Source of the DNA: an uncultured Elusimicrobium sp.
Lineage (GTDB): Bacteria > Elusimicrobiota > Elusimicrobia > Elusimicrobiales > Elusimicrobiaceae
Assembly (NCBI GenBank): GCA_902787065.1
Contig: CADAFA010000001.1
Coordinates: 1 to 58,511 of the forward strand
DNA: 58,511 nt
Direction of reading: 5' to 3'
In this document: in pieces, positions 1-9,048 of the stretch
Layout of the letters: each line of letters opens with the position of its first letter
How positions within the stretch are numbered: the stretch's first letter is position 1
Program-made: the position numbers and the translations under genes
The notes under the pieces: generated by a model
What the model was told of the DNA's origin: nothing
Database searches by the model: none
What the model saw: only the letters and a program-made list of their open reading frames with translations

Positions 1-23
1 AAACAACCCAAATTAATGATGAG

Positions 24-1199
24 ATGACGATGGACCAGTTGTTTGCCCAACAAGACGAAATGCAGGACAAATTGAATAAGAAGGAAATCGTGGAAGTTAC
101 TGTTGTCCAAGTTTCACAGGATAATGTCTTGGTTGATATAGGCAGCAAAAAAGAGGGCCTTATTCCTTTGAGTGATTTTGAAGGAAAAGAAGTTCCCACT
201 GTTGGTTCCACAGTTACCGCAGTCTTAGTTAAAAAAGGCGGTGATGAACGCCATAGCATCTTATCACATAAAAAAGCCATAGAATCTTTAGGTTGGGCAC
301 GTTGTAAGGAAGCCTTTGATGCTAAACAAAGAGTTCGGGGTTTAATTACCGCTTGCGTAAAAGGCGGTTATAAAGTGGAAGTAAACGGTGTACCGGGGTT
401 TATGCCCCTCTCATTATCTGAGTTGCATACCGCTTATAAACATTACCTTCCAAAAGGTGCAAAAATTAAAGCTTTAATTGCTGAATTTGCTAAAGAAAAA
501 CAAAAACTCATTATTTCAAGAAAACAAGTTTTAGAAGAAGATGAAGCCGTCCGCCGTGCTGAAGTTTTAAAAGAAATAAAAGTCGGTGATACTTTAAGAG
601 TTGTAGTTTCAAAAGTCGGTAAAGATTGTCTTCATTTGCGCTTTCACGGAATTGAAGGTTTAGTCAGCCTTGAAAATATTGCATGGAAAGACCCTCAAGT
701 CATACTTGAAAATTACAGACGCGGCCAACGCATAAAAGCTAAAATTTTAGCTATTGACCCGGAAACCGGCAATTTAACTTTCGGTATTAAACAACTTTTC
801 TTAAACCCTGCCGATATGTTAAAAAGGCGCTATCCTTATATGAGCACTACAAAAGCTACAATTACCAAAGTTACCCCAGAAGGTTTGGAAGTTGAACTCG
901 GTACTAAAAACAAAACCAAAGGTTATATTGCTGCACAAGAATATACTGAAGGTTTTGAAGGTAAAGTCGGTGATACTGTTTCAGTAGCAGTTATCGGTAT
1001 AGATGGGGCAAATTATGTGGTCAATCTTTCAATAAGACGTTTTGACCAAGTTCAAAATAGGAAAGTTGTTGCTCAATACTTAAAGCAGGCTCCGCGCCCG
1101 ACTTTAGGACAGCTTTTACAAGGTTCTTTTGAAGAAGAATCCGAAGAAGACGAAGAAGAAACAAAAACTGCCGAAGGCGCAAAGCCCGAGGTTAAATAA
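24..1199 (+). CDS. rpsA: 30S ribosomal protein S1-like, multi-S1-domain RNA-binding protein (5' end probably outside window)
   Basis: Four tandem S1 (OB-fold) RNA-binding repeats are visible at about residues 20-90, 103-172, 186-255 and 272-342, with typical EGLIPLSDF- and EGLVSLENI-like strands. A very acidic tail (about 370-391) follows. Members of this family bind mRNA on the 30S subunit and help initiation on weakly structured or SD-poor messages. Four repeats is fewer than the six of the E. coli protein but common in other phyla. The frame stays open upstream of the ATG at 24 to the window edge and no clear ribosome binding site precedes that ATG, so the true start may lie outside the window. 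The next gene follows after 11 bases. Confidence 0.8.
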   Translation: MTMDQLFAQQDEMQDKLNKKEIVEVTVVQVSQDNVLVDIGSKKEGLIPLSDFEGKEVPTVGSTVTAVLVKKGGDERHSILSHKKAIESLGWARCKEAFDAKQRVRGLITACVKGGYKVEVNGVPGFMPLSLSELHTAYKHYLPKGAKIKALIAEFAKEKQKLIISRKQVLEEDEAVRRAEVLKEIKVGDTLRVVVSKVGKDCLHLRFHGIEGLVSLENIAWKDPQVILENYRRGQRIKAKILAIDPETGNLTFGIKQLFLNPADMLKRRYPYMSTTKATITKVTPEGLEVELGTKNKTKGYIAAQEYTEGFEGKVGDTVSVAVIGIDGANYVVNLSIRRFDQVQNRKVVAQYLKQAPRPTLGQLLQGSFEEESEEDEEETKTAEGAKPEVK

Positions 1200-1210
1200 G
1201 GAGTTTTATT

Positions 1211-1966
1211 ATGGGTGGACATTCACATTGGGCAGGTATTAAACACAAAAAAGCCTTGGTAGATGCCAAAAAAGGTAAAGTTTTTACAAAACTTATTAGG
1301 GAAATTACCATTGCCGCAAAAATCGGCGGCGCAGACCTTGGCAGTAATGCCCGTTTACGCAAAGCTGTTGATGACGCAAAAGCAGCCAACATGCCTGCCG
1401 AAAACGTAAAACGTGCAATTATGAAAGGGACAGGGCAACTCCCCGGTACAGTTTATGAAGAGATAACTTATGAAGGTTACGGGCCCAATTCTGTTGCTGT
1501 TATCGTTGAGTGTACAACGGATAATAAAAACAGAACTTTTGCCGAAATACGCAAAATCTTCCAAAATCATGGCGGTGCGATAGGTACCTCCGGCTGCGTT
1601 TCTTATATGTTTAGCAAAAAAGGTGTTATTTTAGTTAGCAAAGAAGATGCCAGCGAAGAAACTTTAATGGACGTTGCTTTAGAAGCCGGTGCTGAAGATA
1701 TTAAAACATCAGCAGAAGGTTTTGAAGTAATAACCGCACCTGAAACTTTTGAAGCAGTTAAAACTGCTTTAGAAGGTAAAAATATTAAACTTGCTTCTGC
1801 TGAAATTACAATGTTACCTTCTAACGAAGTGGAAATTACGGATGCGGAAGCAGCCTCAAAAATCGTACGTTTGATTGAAACCTTAGATGAACATGACGAT
1901 ACAAAAGAGGTTTACTCTAATGATAAAATCTCCGATGAGGTTTTAGCAAAAATTGAAGAAAAATAG
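1211..1966 (+). CDS. yebC: YebC/PmpR family protein
   Basis: The N-terminus MGGHSHWAGIKHKKALVDAK is the family signature (GHSxWxxIKHKK), and the 251-residue length is normal. The family (TACO1 in mitochondria) includes DNA-binding regulators, and more recent work links it to translation of difficult, for example proline-rich, stretches. It is probably cytoplasmic. An AAGGAG sequence lies 8 bases before the ATG. The 3' end overlaps ruvC by 14 bases; yebC-ruvC adjacency is a widely conserved gene order, which supports both calls. Confidence 0.93.
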   Translation: MGGHSHWAGIKHKKALVDAKKGKVFTKLIREITIAAKIGGADLGSNARLRKAVDDAKAANMPAENVKRAIMKGTGQLPGTVYEEITYEGYGPNSVAVIVECTTDNKNRTFAEIRKIFQNHGGAIGTSGCVSYMFSKKGVILVSKEDASEETLMDVALEAGAEDIKTSAEGFEVITAPETFEAVKTALEGKNIKLASAEITMLPSNEVEITDAEAASKIVRLIETLDEHDDTKEVYSNDKISDEVLAKIEEK

Positions 1967-2516
1967 AGTTTTGGGTATCGACCCTGGTTTAGACAGAACC
2001 GGTTGGGCTATTGTTGAAAATGGCCCAACCGGGGCTTTTTTGGTAGCAGCAGGGTTAATACATACAGACAAAGATTTGCCCTTCCAAATACGCCTTAAAC
2101 AAACTTACGAAGAAATACAAAAAGTAATAAAAGAATTTAACCCGGAAGTTGCCGCCCTTGAAGCCATGTTTTTTTTAAAACGCGCAATGACAATGTCGCA
2201 TACAATTCAAACACGCGGTGTAATAGTTCTTGCTATGGCTCAAAATAATTTAGAAGTTTTTGAATATCCGGCAAAACGTGTTAAATTAACGATAAGCGGG
2301 AGCGGTGCCGCAGATAAAAAACAAATGCAACGCATGGTGCAACTTACGCTAAAATTAAAAGAAGTTTTAAACCCTGATGACGTAGCAGATGCCGCCGCAA
2401 TTGCTTTATGCCATTTAAAATCTGCCCCCCTTCAAGCACAGATTAAAATCAAGCAAGATTTTTTAGCCCGCTTAGCACAAGCAAAACAAGCACAAATTAA
2501 AAAAATTACCAAATAA
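1953..2516 (+). CDS. ruvC: Holliday junction endonuclease RuvC
   Basis: RuvC resolves Holliday junctions as a dimer together with the RuvAB motor. The RNase H-like fold is recognisable. The first catalytic Asp is D10 in GIDPGLDRTGW, the second acidic residue is E70 in ALEAMFF, and the C-terminal pair lies in PDDVADAAAIA (D143 and D146). The start chosen is TTG at 1953 inside yebC, because it gives the family's compact N-terminus and a GAGG sequence lies upstream within yebC. The length of 187 residues is slightly above typical because of a Lys/Gln-rich tail. ruvA and ruvB are not in the window. Confidence 0.93.
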   Translation: MKKNRVLGIDPGLDRTGWAIVENGPTGAFLVAAGLIHTDKDLPFQIRLKQTYEEIQKVIKEFNPEVAALEAMFFLKRAMTMSHTIQTRGVIVLAMAQNNLEVFEYPAKRVKLTISGSGAADKKQMQRMVQLTLKLKEVLNPDDVADAAAIALCHLKSAPLQAQIKIKQDFLARLAQAKQAQIKKITK

Positions 2517-2563
2517 CAATCAGGAATATTTTTAAATTTCTCAGTCGTGGGGTTAAATTCCAC

Positions 2564-2603
<40 letters not shown>

Positions 2604-2608
2604 GATAT

Positions 2609-3129
2609 ATGAACAAAAAAGCTTTTACTTTACTTGAATTATTGATAGTTGTATTAATTATAGGAATTTTAGCGGCAATTGCTTTGCCGCAGTATCAAAT
2701 GGCAATAGGCAGGTCTAAATTTGCTACTTTAAAAGAATTTACCAGAAGTTTGGGGGAAGCAAGAAACCGCTATTTTTTAACTCATAGCAAATACCCAACT
2801 TCTGTAAAAGATTTAGATATAGATATTAATGTAACAAGTGAGATCTACTCGCCAAAGGCTCATATCCGATTTATGCTGTACAAAATATTTATTGTATGAT
2901 TTGGCTTTCTGATTCTTTTCACTCTGCAGCTGCTTGTGAAAAAAATATCTTTGGTAAAAGAATTGTTTTTTATGTTAAACAGGATGGAACTTCGCCAAAA
3001 AGATGTTTAGTATATAGCGAGAATAAAAAAGATAAAGCTAATCAACTATGCGCAAAAGAAACAAATAAAAAATCAGCATCCGGTTGTGCAGATGAGGGTG
3101 AAGGACAGTATTGCCAATATATGTATTAA
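2609..3129 (+). pseudogene. Type IV pilin-like gene, frameshifted
   Basis: Codons 1-96 (2609-2899) encode a class III prepilin start, MNKKAFTLLELL, and the long hydrophobic N-terminal helix of a type IV pilin. The frame stops at TGA 2897-2899. The frame one base behind, open from 2842 and continuing to 3129, encodes a cysteine-containing C-terminal pilin half (IYCMIWLSD, then CLVYSENKKDKANQLC), matching the style of the intact pilin at 37649 (CTVYS...NRLC). Adding one base near 2870-2880 would join both halves into about 173 residues, a normal pilin length. The ATG has no ribosome binding site, and Ala rather than Gly precedes the predicted cleavage site. A decayed gene, a silent donor cassette or an assembly error are all possible. 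Confidence 0.75.
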
Positions 3130-3253
3130 AGTCTATCTATAATACTTAACGGGCAAAAAAAATATAAACTATAAATTTTCCTCTCCCCCTCTTGTCAATT
3201 CGCTAATATTGTCTTATAATATTATAAGATACGCCTATATCATTGGAGAATTT

Positions 3254-5251
3254 ATGCAATTTAGAAAGTTGTTTGATTTCAAAAATATTTCGCGTTTTAT
3301 TACATTGGCAATTGTAATTTTTCTGTTCTTACCTCTGATATTCCCGGAAAAAAATGAATTTAAAATAATAAATAAAGAAAGTGTATATTCCCGTGAAGAA
3401 AGCCCTTTGCCCGTTTTCCCTAAAGAAAATTTGCTTGATAAATATGTAAATAAACTAAAAAAATTCTATAAAATGGATGTGCCTGTTTTTGCTTCGGCAA
3501 AACAAAACAATGAACAAGAAAAAACATTATTTTTAACACCGGAAGAAAAAATAAGAAAGAGTAAAGAAAATGCAAAAGAAAATATTGATATAAACGCAGA
3601 AGATTTATTCTTTTCCGCTTATCTTAACGACGATGAAATTGAAATAAATACCGCCCAAGCAGAGCAACAAGACAACTCCGTTAACTTACAAAAAGGAACT
3701 GTTTTAACAAAAGACGGTTTAGTTTTAGAACCAACCAAAGATGGCTATTATTATAAAGGTAAATTTTATAAAAACGGTACATATCCCCAAAATGCCAACA
3801 GAAATCTTATAGAAGGCGCTTTAAACAGATATCACTCCCGTATTGCAAAGAATTTAGGTAAAAAAGCCCTGTATTTTGCCGATGAACAAGGTAATTTAAC
3901 AGTATCCTATGTTGATGAATTACCCAGTGAAATTTCAACCGATATTGATACATATTTGGCCCAAAACCCTGTACAACCTTCAAATAATCTAAAACAAGAA
4001 ACTTCTTACTATAACAGTCATAGTGATAAAAAACAATATGATAAATATCAAAATGCAAAAATAAATAGTAAGGGGCAAGATTTTGTTGATACTGCAGATA
4101 TTGCTCTTGCCTCAATAAGAAGCATGCACGCAGCATATAATTTGATGCACACTAAAATAAAAGAAGGCCAATTAGGCCAAGGTTTAATACCAAATCCTAA
4201 CAATTTAATTCCTTTAGGAAACATCATTTTAAACCAAACTGCCATAGCAGAACCCCCGATAGAAAACCCAGAAAACAGTATTTATTGTCAAGGTGATGAA
4301 TGTAAAAATTCCTACAGAATAGCGCCGCTGATTGCCAATGATGAATATGGGGTACAGTCCTCCGATTTAGACTTATTTTACTCCTCTCTTTGTAACGAAG
4401 ATAAAGAAAAAATACAAGAGGGAGAACAAAATTGTCCCTACACCTTTGCCTATAATGACAATAGCAATAATGATAAACCTTTTAATTTAGATATAACTAA
4501 TAAAGACAACTTGGAACTACTAAAAGAAGACCTTTCTAACAGTGATAAAAAAATTGTAGAAATTACCTATATACATCCTAATAAAGAAAATGAGGAACTA
4601 CTCTCCTCCTTGCAAGAAATGTCTTTAACAAATAAAGACGGAGAAACAGTGGAAATCAAATTACGAGGCTTTGAGGCAATACAAGATAATGCTTCTTTTG
4701 GGGATAAAATAGTTGGTCCTTTTAAATCTAATATTACCAAAGATTTGGCCTCAGAAAATAATGAGATATCATACAAAGCCTTGGTTAATAAATACAATAA
4801 AGTTAATGAAGAAACACAAACAAAAATAAACGAAACAATAGATAACCTTTATTATAAAGAATTATATCCGGATTTAAATCTCAATCTCCCCACCGCCTTT
4901 GTGGAAAAAGATACAGAAGATGGTTATTTTATAATTAATAATTCGGAAATACCAAAAGGCTATATAAGTGAAATCCCTCAATGGGCAAAGTATAAACAGG
5001 AAAACGGTTCTTATAAAGTGCCTAAAAACATTTTATTTAACCCCCCTGCAGATTTGGCAATTATTGCAGTTCAAAACGAGAAAAACAGGGATATAGTTTT
5101 ACAAGACGGGCACCCCATAGGTGTTATTTCCAAAGAAAATTTACAAAACAGAAATTTTAAAAATGTAAGTTCTAACTTGCTTTACATAGCTAATATACAA
5201 ATTAACACAATCAAACATAATGCTGATAAAGCTGTGCAAGAACAAAATTAA
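3254..5251 (+). CDS. Hypothetical secreted or membrane-anchored protein
   Basis: Not recognised. The start at 3254 is preferred over an upstream in-frame ATG at 3209 because GGAG (3245-3248) sits at good spacing and the protein then begins with a short basic stretch and one hydrophobic segment (about residues 15-31, ISRFITLAIVIFLFLPLIF). This is a signal anchor or uncleaved signal peptide. The remaining ~630 residues are hydrophilic and rich in Asn, Lys and Glu. They contain four Cys in two places (CQGDEC, then SLCNEDKEK...NC) that could form extracytoplasmic disulfides. No catalytic motif or repeat was noticed. It stands alone between a broken pilin and malic enzyme. Confidence 0.6.
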   Translation: MQFRKLFDFKNISRFITLAIVIFLFLPLIFPEKNEFKIINKESVYSREESPLPVFPKENLLDKYVNKLKKFYKMDVPVFASAKQNNEQEKTLFLTPEEKIRKSKENAKENIDINAEDLFFSAYLNDDEIEINTAQAEQQDNSVNLQKGTVLTKDGLVLEPTKDGYYYKGKFYKNGTYPQNANRNLIEGALNRYHSRIAKNLGKKALYFADEQGNLTVSYVDELPSEISTDIDTYLAQNPVQPSNNLKQETSYYNSHSDKKQYDKYQNAKINSKGQDFVDTADIALASIRSMHAAYNLMHTKIKEGQLGQGLIPNPNNLIPLGNIILNQTAIAEPPIENPENSIYCQGDECKNSYRIAPLIANDEYGVQSSDLDLFYSSLCNEDKEKIQEGEQNCPYTFAYNDNSNNDKPFNLDITNKDNLELLKEDLSNSDKKIVEITYIHPNKENEELLSSLQEMSLTNKDGETVEIKLRGFEAIQDNASFGDKIVGPFKSNITKDLASENNEISYKALVNKYNKVNEETQTKINETIDNLYYKELYPDLNLNLPTAFVEKDTEDGYFIINNSEIPKGYISEIPQWAKYKQENGSYKVPKNILFNPPADLAIIAVQNEKNRDIVLQDGHPIGVISKENLQNRNFKNVSSNLLYIANIQINTIKHNADKAVQEQN

Positions 5252-5268
5252 AACAATTAGGAAAGTTT

Positions 5269-6729
5269 ATGTCATTAAATTTAAAAAAACAATTTTTAAC
5301 AGAACCAAAAATAAAAAGTTTTTCCTCGGAAAAACAAGCAGAATTGTATACTTATTTTCTTAAAAATTTATCGTTAAAATTACATAAATTTTATAAAGGC
5401 AAATTAAAAACCCAAGTTAAAGTTCCGCTTAATGACAAAGACCTCTTTGACCTTTGGTATACACCGGGGGTATCAGGTGTATCTGTTGAAACAAAACAAG
5501 ACCAACAAAATTCCTTTTTATATACAAACCGGGCGAACAGGGTGGCTATCGTAACAGATAGTACCCGTGTTTTAGGTGACGGAGATTGCGGCCCAAGCGG
5601 CGGTCTTGGCGTTATGGAAGGTAAAGCTTTACTTATGAACTATTTAGGTGGCCTTGAAGCAGTACCTTTATGCATTGATAACCGTGATGAACTAGGCAGA
5701 AAAAGTGTTAAAAAGTTAATAGATTTTGTTACAATGATAGCCCCTAGTTTCGGTGCTATAAACTTGGAAGATATAAGCCAGCCGAATTGTTTTTTAGCCC
5801 TTGAAGATTTGCGTAAAAATTGTCATATCCCTGTTTGGCACGACGATGCGCAGGGCACCGCTTGCATAATAATTGCTGCACTTATCAATGCTTTAAAACT
5901 TGTAAACAAAAAAATAGAAAATGTAAAAATTGTTTTAATTGGTGCAGGGGCGGCAAATACAAGTGTAGCAAGATTTTTGCTCTTAAGCGGTGTAAACCCA
6001 AAAAATTTGATTATGTTTGACAGTGTAGGGGCTTTAAGCAGGAAACGTCAAGACCTAAAATCAAACCCCACTGCTTTTATTCAATGGGAACTTTGCAAGA
6101 AAACTAATTTAAACCAAGTACAAACAAAAGAAAAGGCTTTCAAAAACGCTGATGTAGTTATTGCCCTGTCAAAACCGGGCCCCAATACTTTTGACCCAAA
6201 ATTAATTTCTACCATGGCCTCAAAACCCATAACATTTTTGTGCGCCAACCCTGTACCAGAAATTTACCCGGAAGTCGCCAAAGAACAAGGCGCTTATATT
6301 GTTGCAACAGGCCGGGGTGATTATCCTAATCAAGTTAATAATTCTTTATGTTTCCCAAGCATTTTAAAAGGTGCTATGCTTTGCCGTGCAAAAACTATTA
6401 CTGATACTATGGCCCTTGCTGCCGCAAAAGCAATAGCAAAAAGAGCGCAAGATTTAGGTTTAAAACCCAACTTTATTTTACCTTCAATGCAAGACAATGA
6501 ACTTTACCCCTTGACGGCAAAAGCAATAGCAGCCCAAGCAATAAAAGAAAATATAAATCAGATTAAAATTACCCCAGCAGAAGTTTATAAAACAGTTAAA
6601 CAAGATATTTTACAAAATCAAAAAGAACTAGAATTTCTGACACAAAATAAATTTATCAAAAAATTCCCTAAAGAACTGATAACAAAATCTTTAAAGGAAA
6701 CCATTACTTATGCGTGTAATAAAAAATAG
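5269..6729 (+). CDS. NAD(P)-dependent malic enzyme (oxaloacetate-decarboxylating)
   Basis: This enzyme oxidatively decarboxylates malate to pyruvate and CO2. Landmarks are the YTPGV motif at residues 64-68, NRVAIVTDSTRVLGDGD (90-106), the metal/substrate segment HDDAQGTA (191-198) and the Rossmann glycine motif IGAGAAN (224-230). The 486-residue length fits the short bacterial form without a phosphotransacetylase domain. AGGAAAG precedes the start. The 3' end overlaps the fumarase alpha gene by 20 bases, giving a malate/fumarate interconversion unit. The cofactor (NAD or NADP) cannot be assigned from the sequence by eye. Confidence 0.9.
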   Translation: MSLNLKKQFLTEPKIKSFSSEKQAELYTYFLKNLSLKLHKFYKGKLKTQVKVPLNDKDLFDLWYTPGVSGVSVETKQDQQNSFLYTNRANRVAIVTDSTRVLGDGDCGPSGGLGVMEGKALLMNYLGGLEAVPLCIDNRDELGRKSVKKLIDFVTMIAPSFGAINLEDISQPNCFLALEDLRKNCHIPVWHDDAQGTACIIIAALINALKLVNKKIENVKIVLIGAGAANTSVARFLLLSGVNPKNLIMFDSVGALSRKRQDLKSNPTAFIQWELCKKTNLNQVQTKEKAFKNADVVIALSKPGPNTFDPKLISTMASKPITFLCANPVPEIYPEVAKEQGAYIVATGRGDYPNQVNNSLCFPSILKGAMLCRAKTITDTMALAAAKAIAKRAQDLGLKPNFILPSMQDNELYPLTAKAIAAQAIKENINQIKITPAEVYKTVKQDILQNQKELEFLTQNKFIKKFPKELITKSLKETITYACNKK

Positions 6730-7543
6730 CTTTATTGCCGATACCGTTGCTGAATTATGCAAAAAAGCTGCCTACACTTTGCCGCAGGATATTATCAACT
6801 CTTTACTCTTTGCTAAACAAAAAGAAAAAGGCCTTGCAAAAAAAATTATTGAACTTACTTTGAAAAATGCCCAAATTGCAGGTGAAGGAACTTTCCCCCT
6901 CTGCCAAGATACAGGTACTGCTGTTTTATTCGTGGAAATAGGGCAAAAAGTACAAATTGAAGGTTCCTTAGAAAAAGCTTTACAAGACGGAATAAAAAAA
7001 GGATTTAAGGAAAATTATTTAAGAAAGTCCATAGTTTCCGAACCTCTTTTTGAAAGAAAAAATACAAAAACAAATACCCCTGCAATAATTCACTATAAAA
7101 TAGTTGAGGGCAGTAAACTAAAAATAACCTTAATGCTTAAAGGCGGAGGAGCAGAAAATAAAAGCCAAATAAAAATGTTTAACCCGACCTCCACTAAAAC
7201 AGAAATTCTTGATTTTGTTTTACAGGTAATAAAAACGGCCGGGGCAAGTGCTTGCCCTCCGTTTATAGTAGGCATCGGTCTTGGCGGTAATTTTGAAATT
7301 GCCCCCTTGTTGGCAAAAAAAGCTTTACTTCGAAATAAACCAAACAAAAATTTAAATTACAAAAAATTTGAACAGGAAATTTTAACAAAAATAAACAAAA
7401 CAAATATTGGCCCTCAAGGTTTTGGCGGTAAAATAACCGCTTTAAAGGTTTATATAGAATATGCTCCTTGTCATATTGCCAGCCTGCCTTGTGCGGTAAA
7501 TATTTGTTGCCATTCCTCAAGACATGCGGAGGCTCTTTTATGA
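6710..7543 (+). CDS. Class I fumarate hydratase, alpha subunit (N-terminal domain type)
   Basis: This is the [4Fe-4S] catalytic domain of the two-subunit class I fumarases (TtdA/FumA N-terminal family). Candidate cluster cysteines lie in PLCQDTGTA (about 63-71), ACPPFIVGIGLGG (about 182-194) and the Cys-rich C-terminus. The length of 277 residues is normal. Start and first codons lie inside the malic enzyme gene. It overlaps the beta subunit by ATGA, which suggests translational coupling. Tartrate dehydratase is a close homologue, but the malic enzyme neighbour favours fumarase. Such a cluster is oxygen-sensitive, consistent with an anaerobe. Confidence 0.9.
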   Translation: MRVIKNSFIADTVAELCKKAAYTLPQDIINSLLFAKQKEKGLAKKIIELTLKNAQIAGEGTFPLCQDTGTAVLFVEIGQKVQIEGSLEKALQDGIKKGFKENYLRKSIVSEPLFERKNTKTNTPAIIHYKIVEGSKLKITLMLKGGGAENKSQIKMFNPTSTKTEILDFVLQVIKTAGASACPPFIVGIGLGGNFEIAPLLAKKALLRNKPNKNLNYKKFEQEILTKINKTNIGPQGFGGKITALKVYIEYAPCHIASLPCAVNICCHSSRHAEALL

Positions 7544-8061
7544 AAAGCCAACACTTAACTGGGCAAAATCTTAACGAACTTAAAAAATTAAAAACAAAGG
7601 ATTTTATCTTTTTATCTTCCTCCGTATATGTTTTACGAGATATGGCCCATAAAAAATTGTTACAGGAAAAAGTTTTGCCTCTTAATTTAAAAAATAAAAT
7701 AATTTATTATGCCGGCCCTTCCCCAAAGAAAAAAGGCCAAACAAGCGGTGCATTAGGCCCAACTACAAGTTCAAGAATGGATAAATTTTGTAAGAAATTT
7801 ATCGAAAAAACAGGTATAATTGGTATTATAGGAAAGGGCTCACGTTCTAAAGAAGCAAACGCTTGCATGAAGGGTAAAGTTGTTTACTTAGCTGCCCTCG
7901 GAGGACTCGGAGCGCTAGGCGGAAGCAGGGTAAAAAATAGTAAAATTATATTATACCCTGAACTTGGGCCTGAAGCGGTATATGAGGTTCAGTTTGATAA
8001 ATTACCCTTGATTGTCGCCCAAGATTTAAAAGGAAATAATATTTACGGAGAATGTAAATGA
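7540..8061 (+). CDS. Class I fumarate hydratase, beta subunit (C-terminal domain type)
   Basis: This 173-residue partner of the preceding alpha subunit completes the swivelling substrate-binding domain. Recognisable segments are YYAGPSPKKKGQTSGALGP, TTSSRMDKF and IIGIIGKGS. The frame is open further upstream, but ATG 7540 is chosen because GGAGG (7528-7532) precedes it and it overlaps the alpha stop codon as ATGA. Separate alpha and beta genes are typical of anaerobic bacteria and archaea, whereas enterobacterial FumA is a fusion. Confidence 0.9.
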   Translation: MKSQHLTGQNLNELKKLKTKDFIFLSSSVYVLRDMAHKKLLQEKVLPLNLKNKIIYYAGPSPKKKGQTSGALGPTTSSRMDKFCKKFIEKTGIIGIIGKGSRSKEANACMKGKVVYLAALGGLGALGGSRVKNSKIILYPELGPEAVYEVQFDKLPLIVAQDLKGNNIYGECK

Positions 8062-8609
8062 AAAAGTTTATTTTACCAATTTTGTTTTGTTTTGTTATAA
8101 TCGGTTTCTGCGGTTGTGCCCATAAAGAACCTTACAACAGAAATCCCAATATATCCTATGAAAAGAAATTAAGGCGCTATGCTTTCTCCCCTTTCATGTA
8201 TGAAGAAAAATTTTATGCTTACTATGCCCCTACAACAAGAGTTTCAGGGCCGGATAAAGACGGTAATTATCGTTTAAAATTTGCAACCGGGCCAAGGGCT
8301 GGCGAAGAAATTAAAACAAAAAACGTCATACTCAATACGTATGAGTCTAACGGCTATGATTTAAAAAAAGGTATGGTGGTTTTGGTTAACCACTTCAACC
8401 CCAAAGTACATGATGAAAACGCAAGAATAGATACTTGGCGATTAGCTGTGGTTTACAGTTTGCAAAATCTAGATAATAATATAGTTATAGTGGAATTACC
8501 TCATGATAAAAATGATTTTGCTGCCCAAAAAGAAGCCTATTATCTAAAAAATGTACGTGTAATAACAAAGCCGGATAATATTAGGGATATCCGCAATTTT
8601 ATTTATTAA
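8058..8609 (+). CDS. Hypothetical lipoprotein
   Basis: The signal peptide MKKFILPILFCFVIIGFCGC ends in a lipobox-like FCGC, so Cys20 is probably lipidated. The mature ~163 residues are hydrophilic and contain no motif I recognise. The central region (RLKFATGPRAGEEIKTKNVI) has the alternating pattern of small beta-barrel domains. ATGA overlap with the fumarase beta gene and close spacing to the HAMP gene put it in one transcript. No function is assigned. Confidence 0.75.
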   Translation: MKKFILPILFCFVIIGFCGCAHKEPYNRNPNISYEKKLRRYAFSPFMYEEKFYAYYAPTTRVSGPDKDGNYRLKFATGPRAGEEIKTKNVILNTYESNGYDLKKGMVVLVNHFNPKVHDENARIDTWRLAVVYSLQNLDNNIVIVELPHDKNDFAAQKEAYYLKNVRVITKPDNIRDIRNFIY

Positions 8610-8622
8610 TATAAGGTGATCA

Positions 8623-9048
8623 ATGGAAAAGTTAACAAGAAAAACAATTTTTATTAAAAAGGATTTACAAGTAAAATTTATCTTGTTTATCCTTTTATCC
8701 GTATTATTTGGCATGGTTTTGTTTGGGTATCAATTCCTTACTTTCTTACAAGATATTTTTAAAGATCACCCCACATTACTACAACGTGTGTACGAGGAAG
8801 GCCCAAAATTAATTTACCCTTTAATTATAAAAAGTACTATATTTTTTGCTTTACTTGCGATGGTATCCGCGTTGCTTTCACACCGTATAGCCGGGCCCAT
8901 ATACCATATTGAAAGAATTTGCCGTGAAATTAAAAAAGGTGATAAACAAGCCCGTGTCAGACTACGCCAAGGAGATGCCTTGGCTGATTTAGCAGAAGAG
9001 TTTAATTCTATGTTAGATACCATCACAAAGGAGGAGGATAAAAAATGA
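8623..9048 (+). CDS. Small HAMP-domain membrane protein
   Basis: It is 141 residues long, with two predicted membrane helices at about 19-42 (FILFILLSVLFGMVLFGY) and 64-86. A HAMP linker follows (from about 87: HRIAGPIYHIERICREIKKG ... EEFNSMLDTI). The family normally relays signals to kinase, cyclase or chemoreceptor output domains, but none is present here and the protein ends after HAMP. The start is supported by AAGGTGA upstream. It overlaps the TolC-like gene by ATGA. A stand-alone HAMP protein in an efflux/lipase operon is unusual. Confidence 0.8.
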   Translation: MEKLTRKTIFIKKDLQVKFILFILLSVLFGMVLFGYQFLTFLQDIFKDHPTLLQRVYEEGPKLIYPLIIKSTIFFALLAMVSALLSHRIAGPIYHIERICREIKKGDKQARVRLRQGDALADLAEEFNSMLDTITKEEDKK

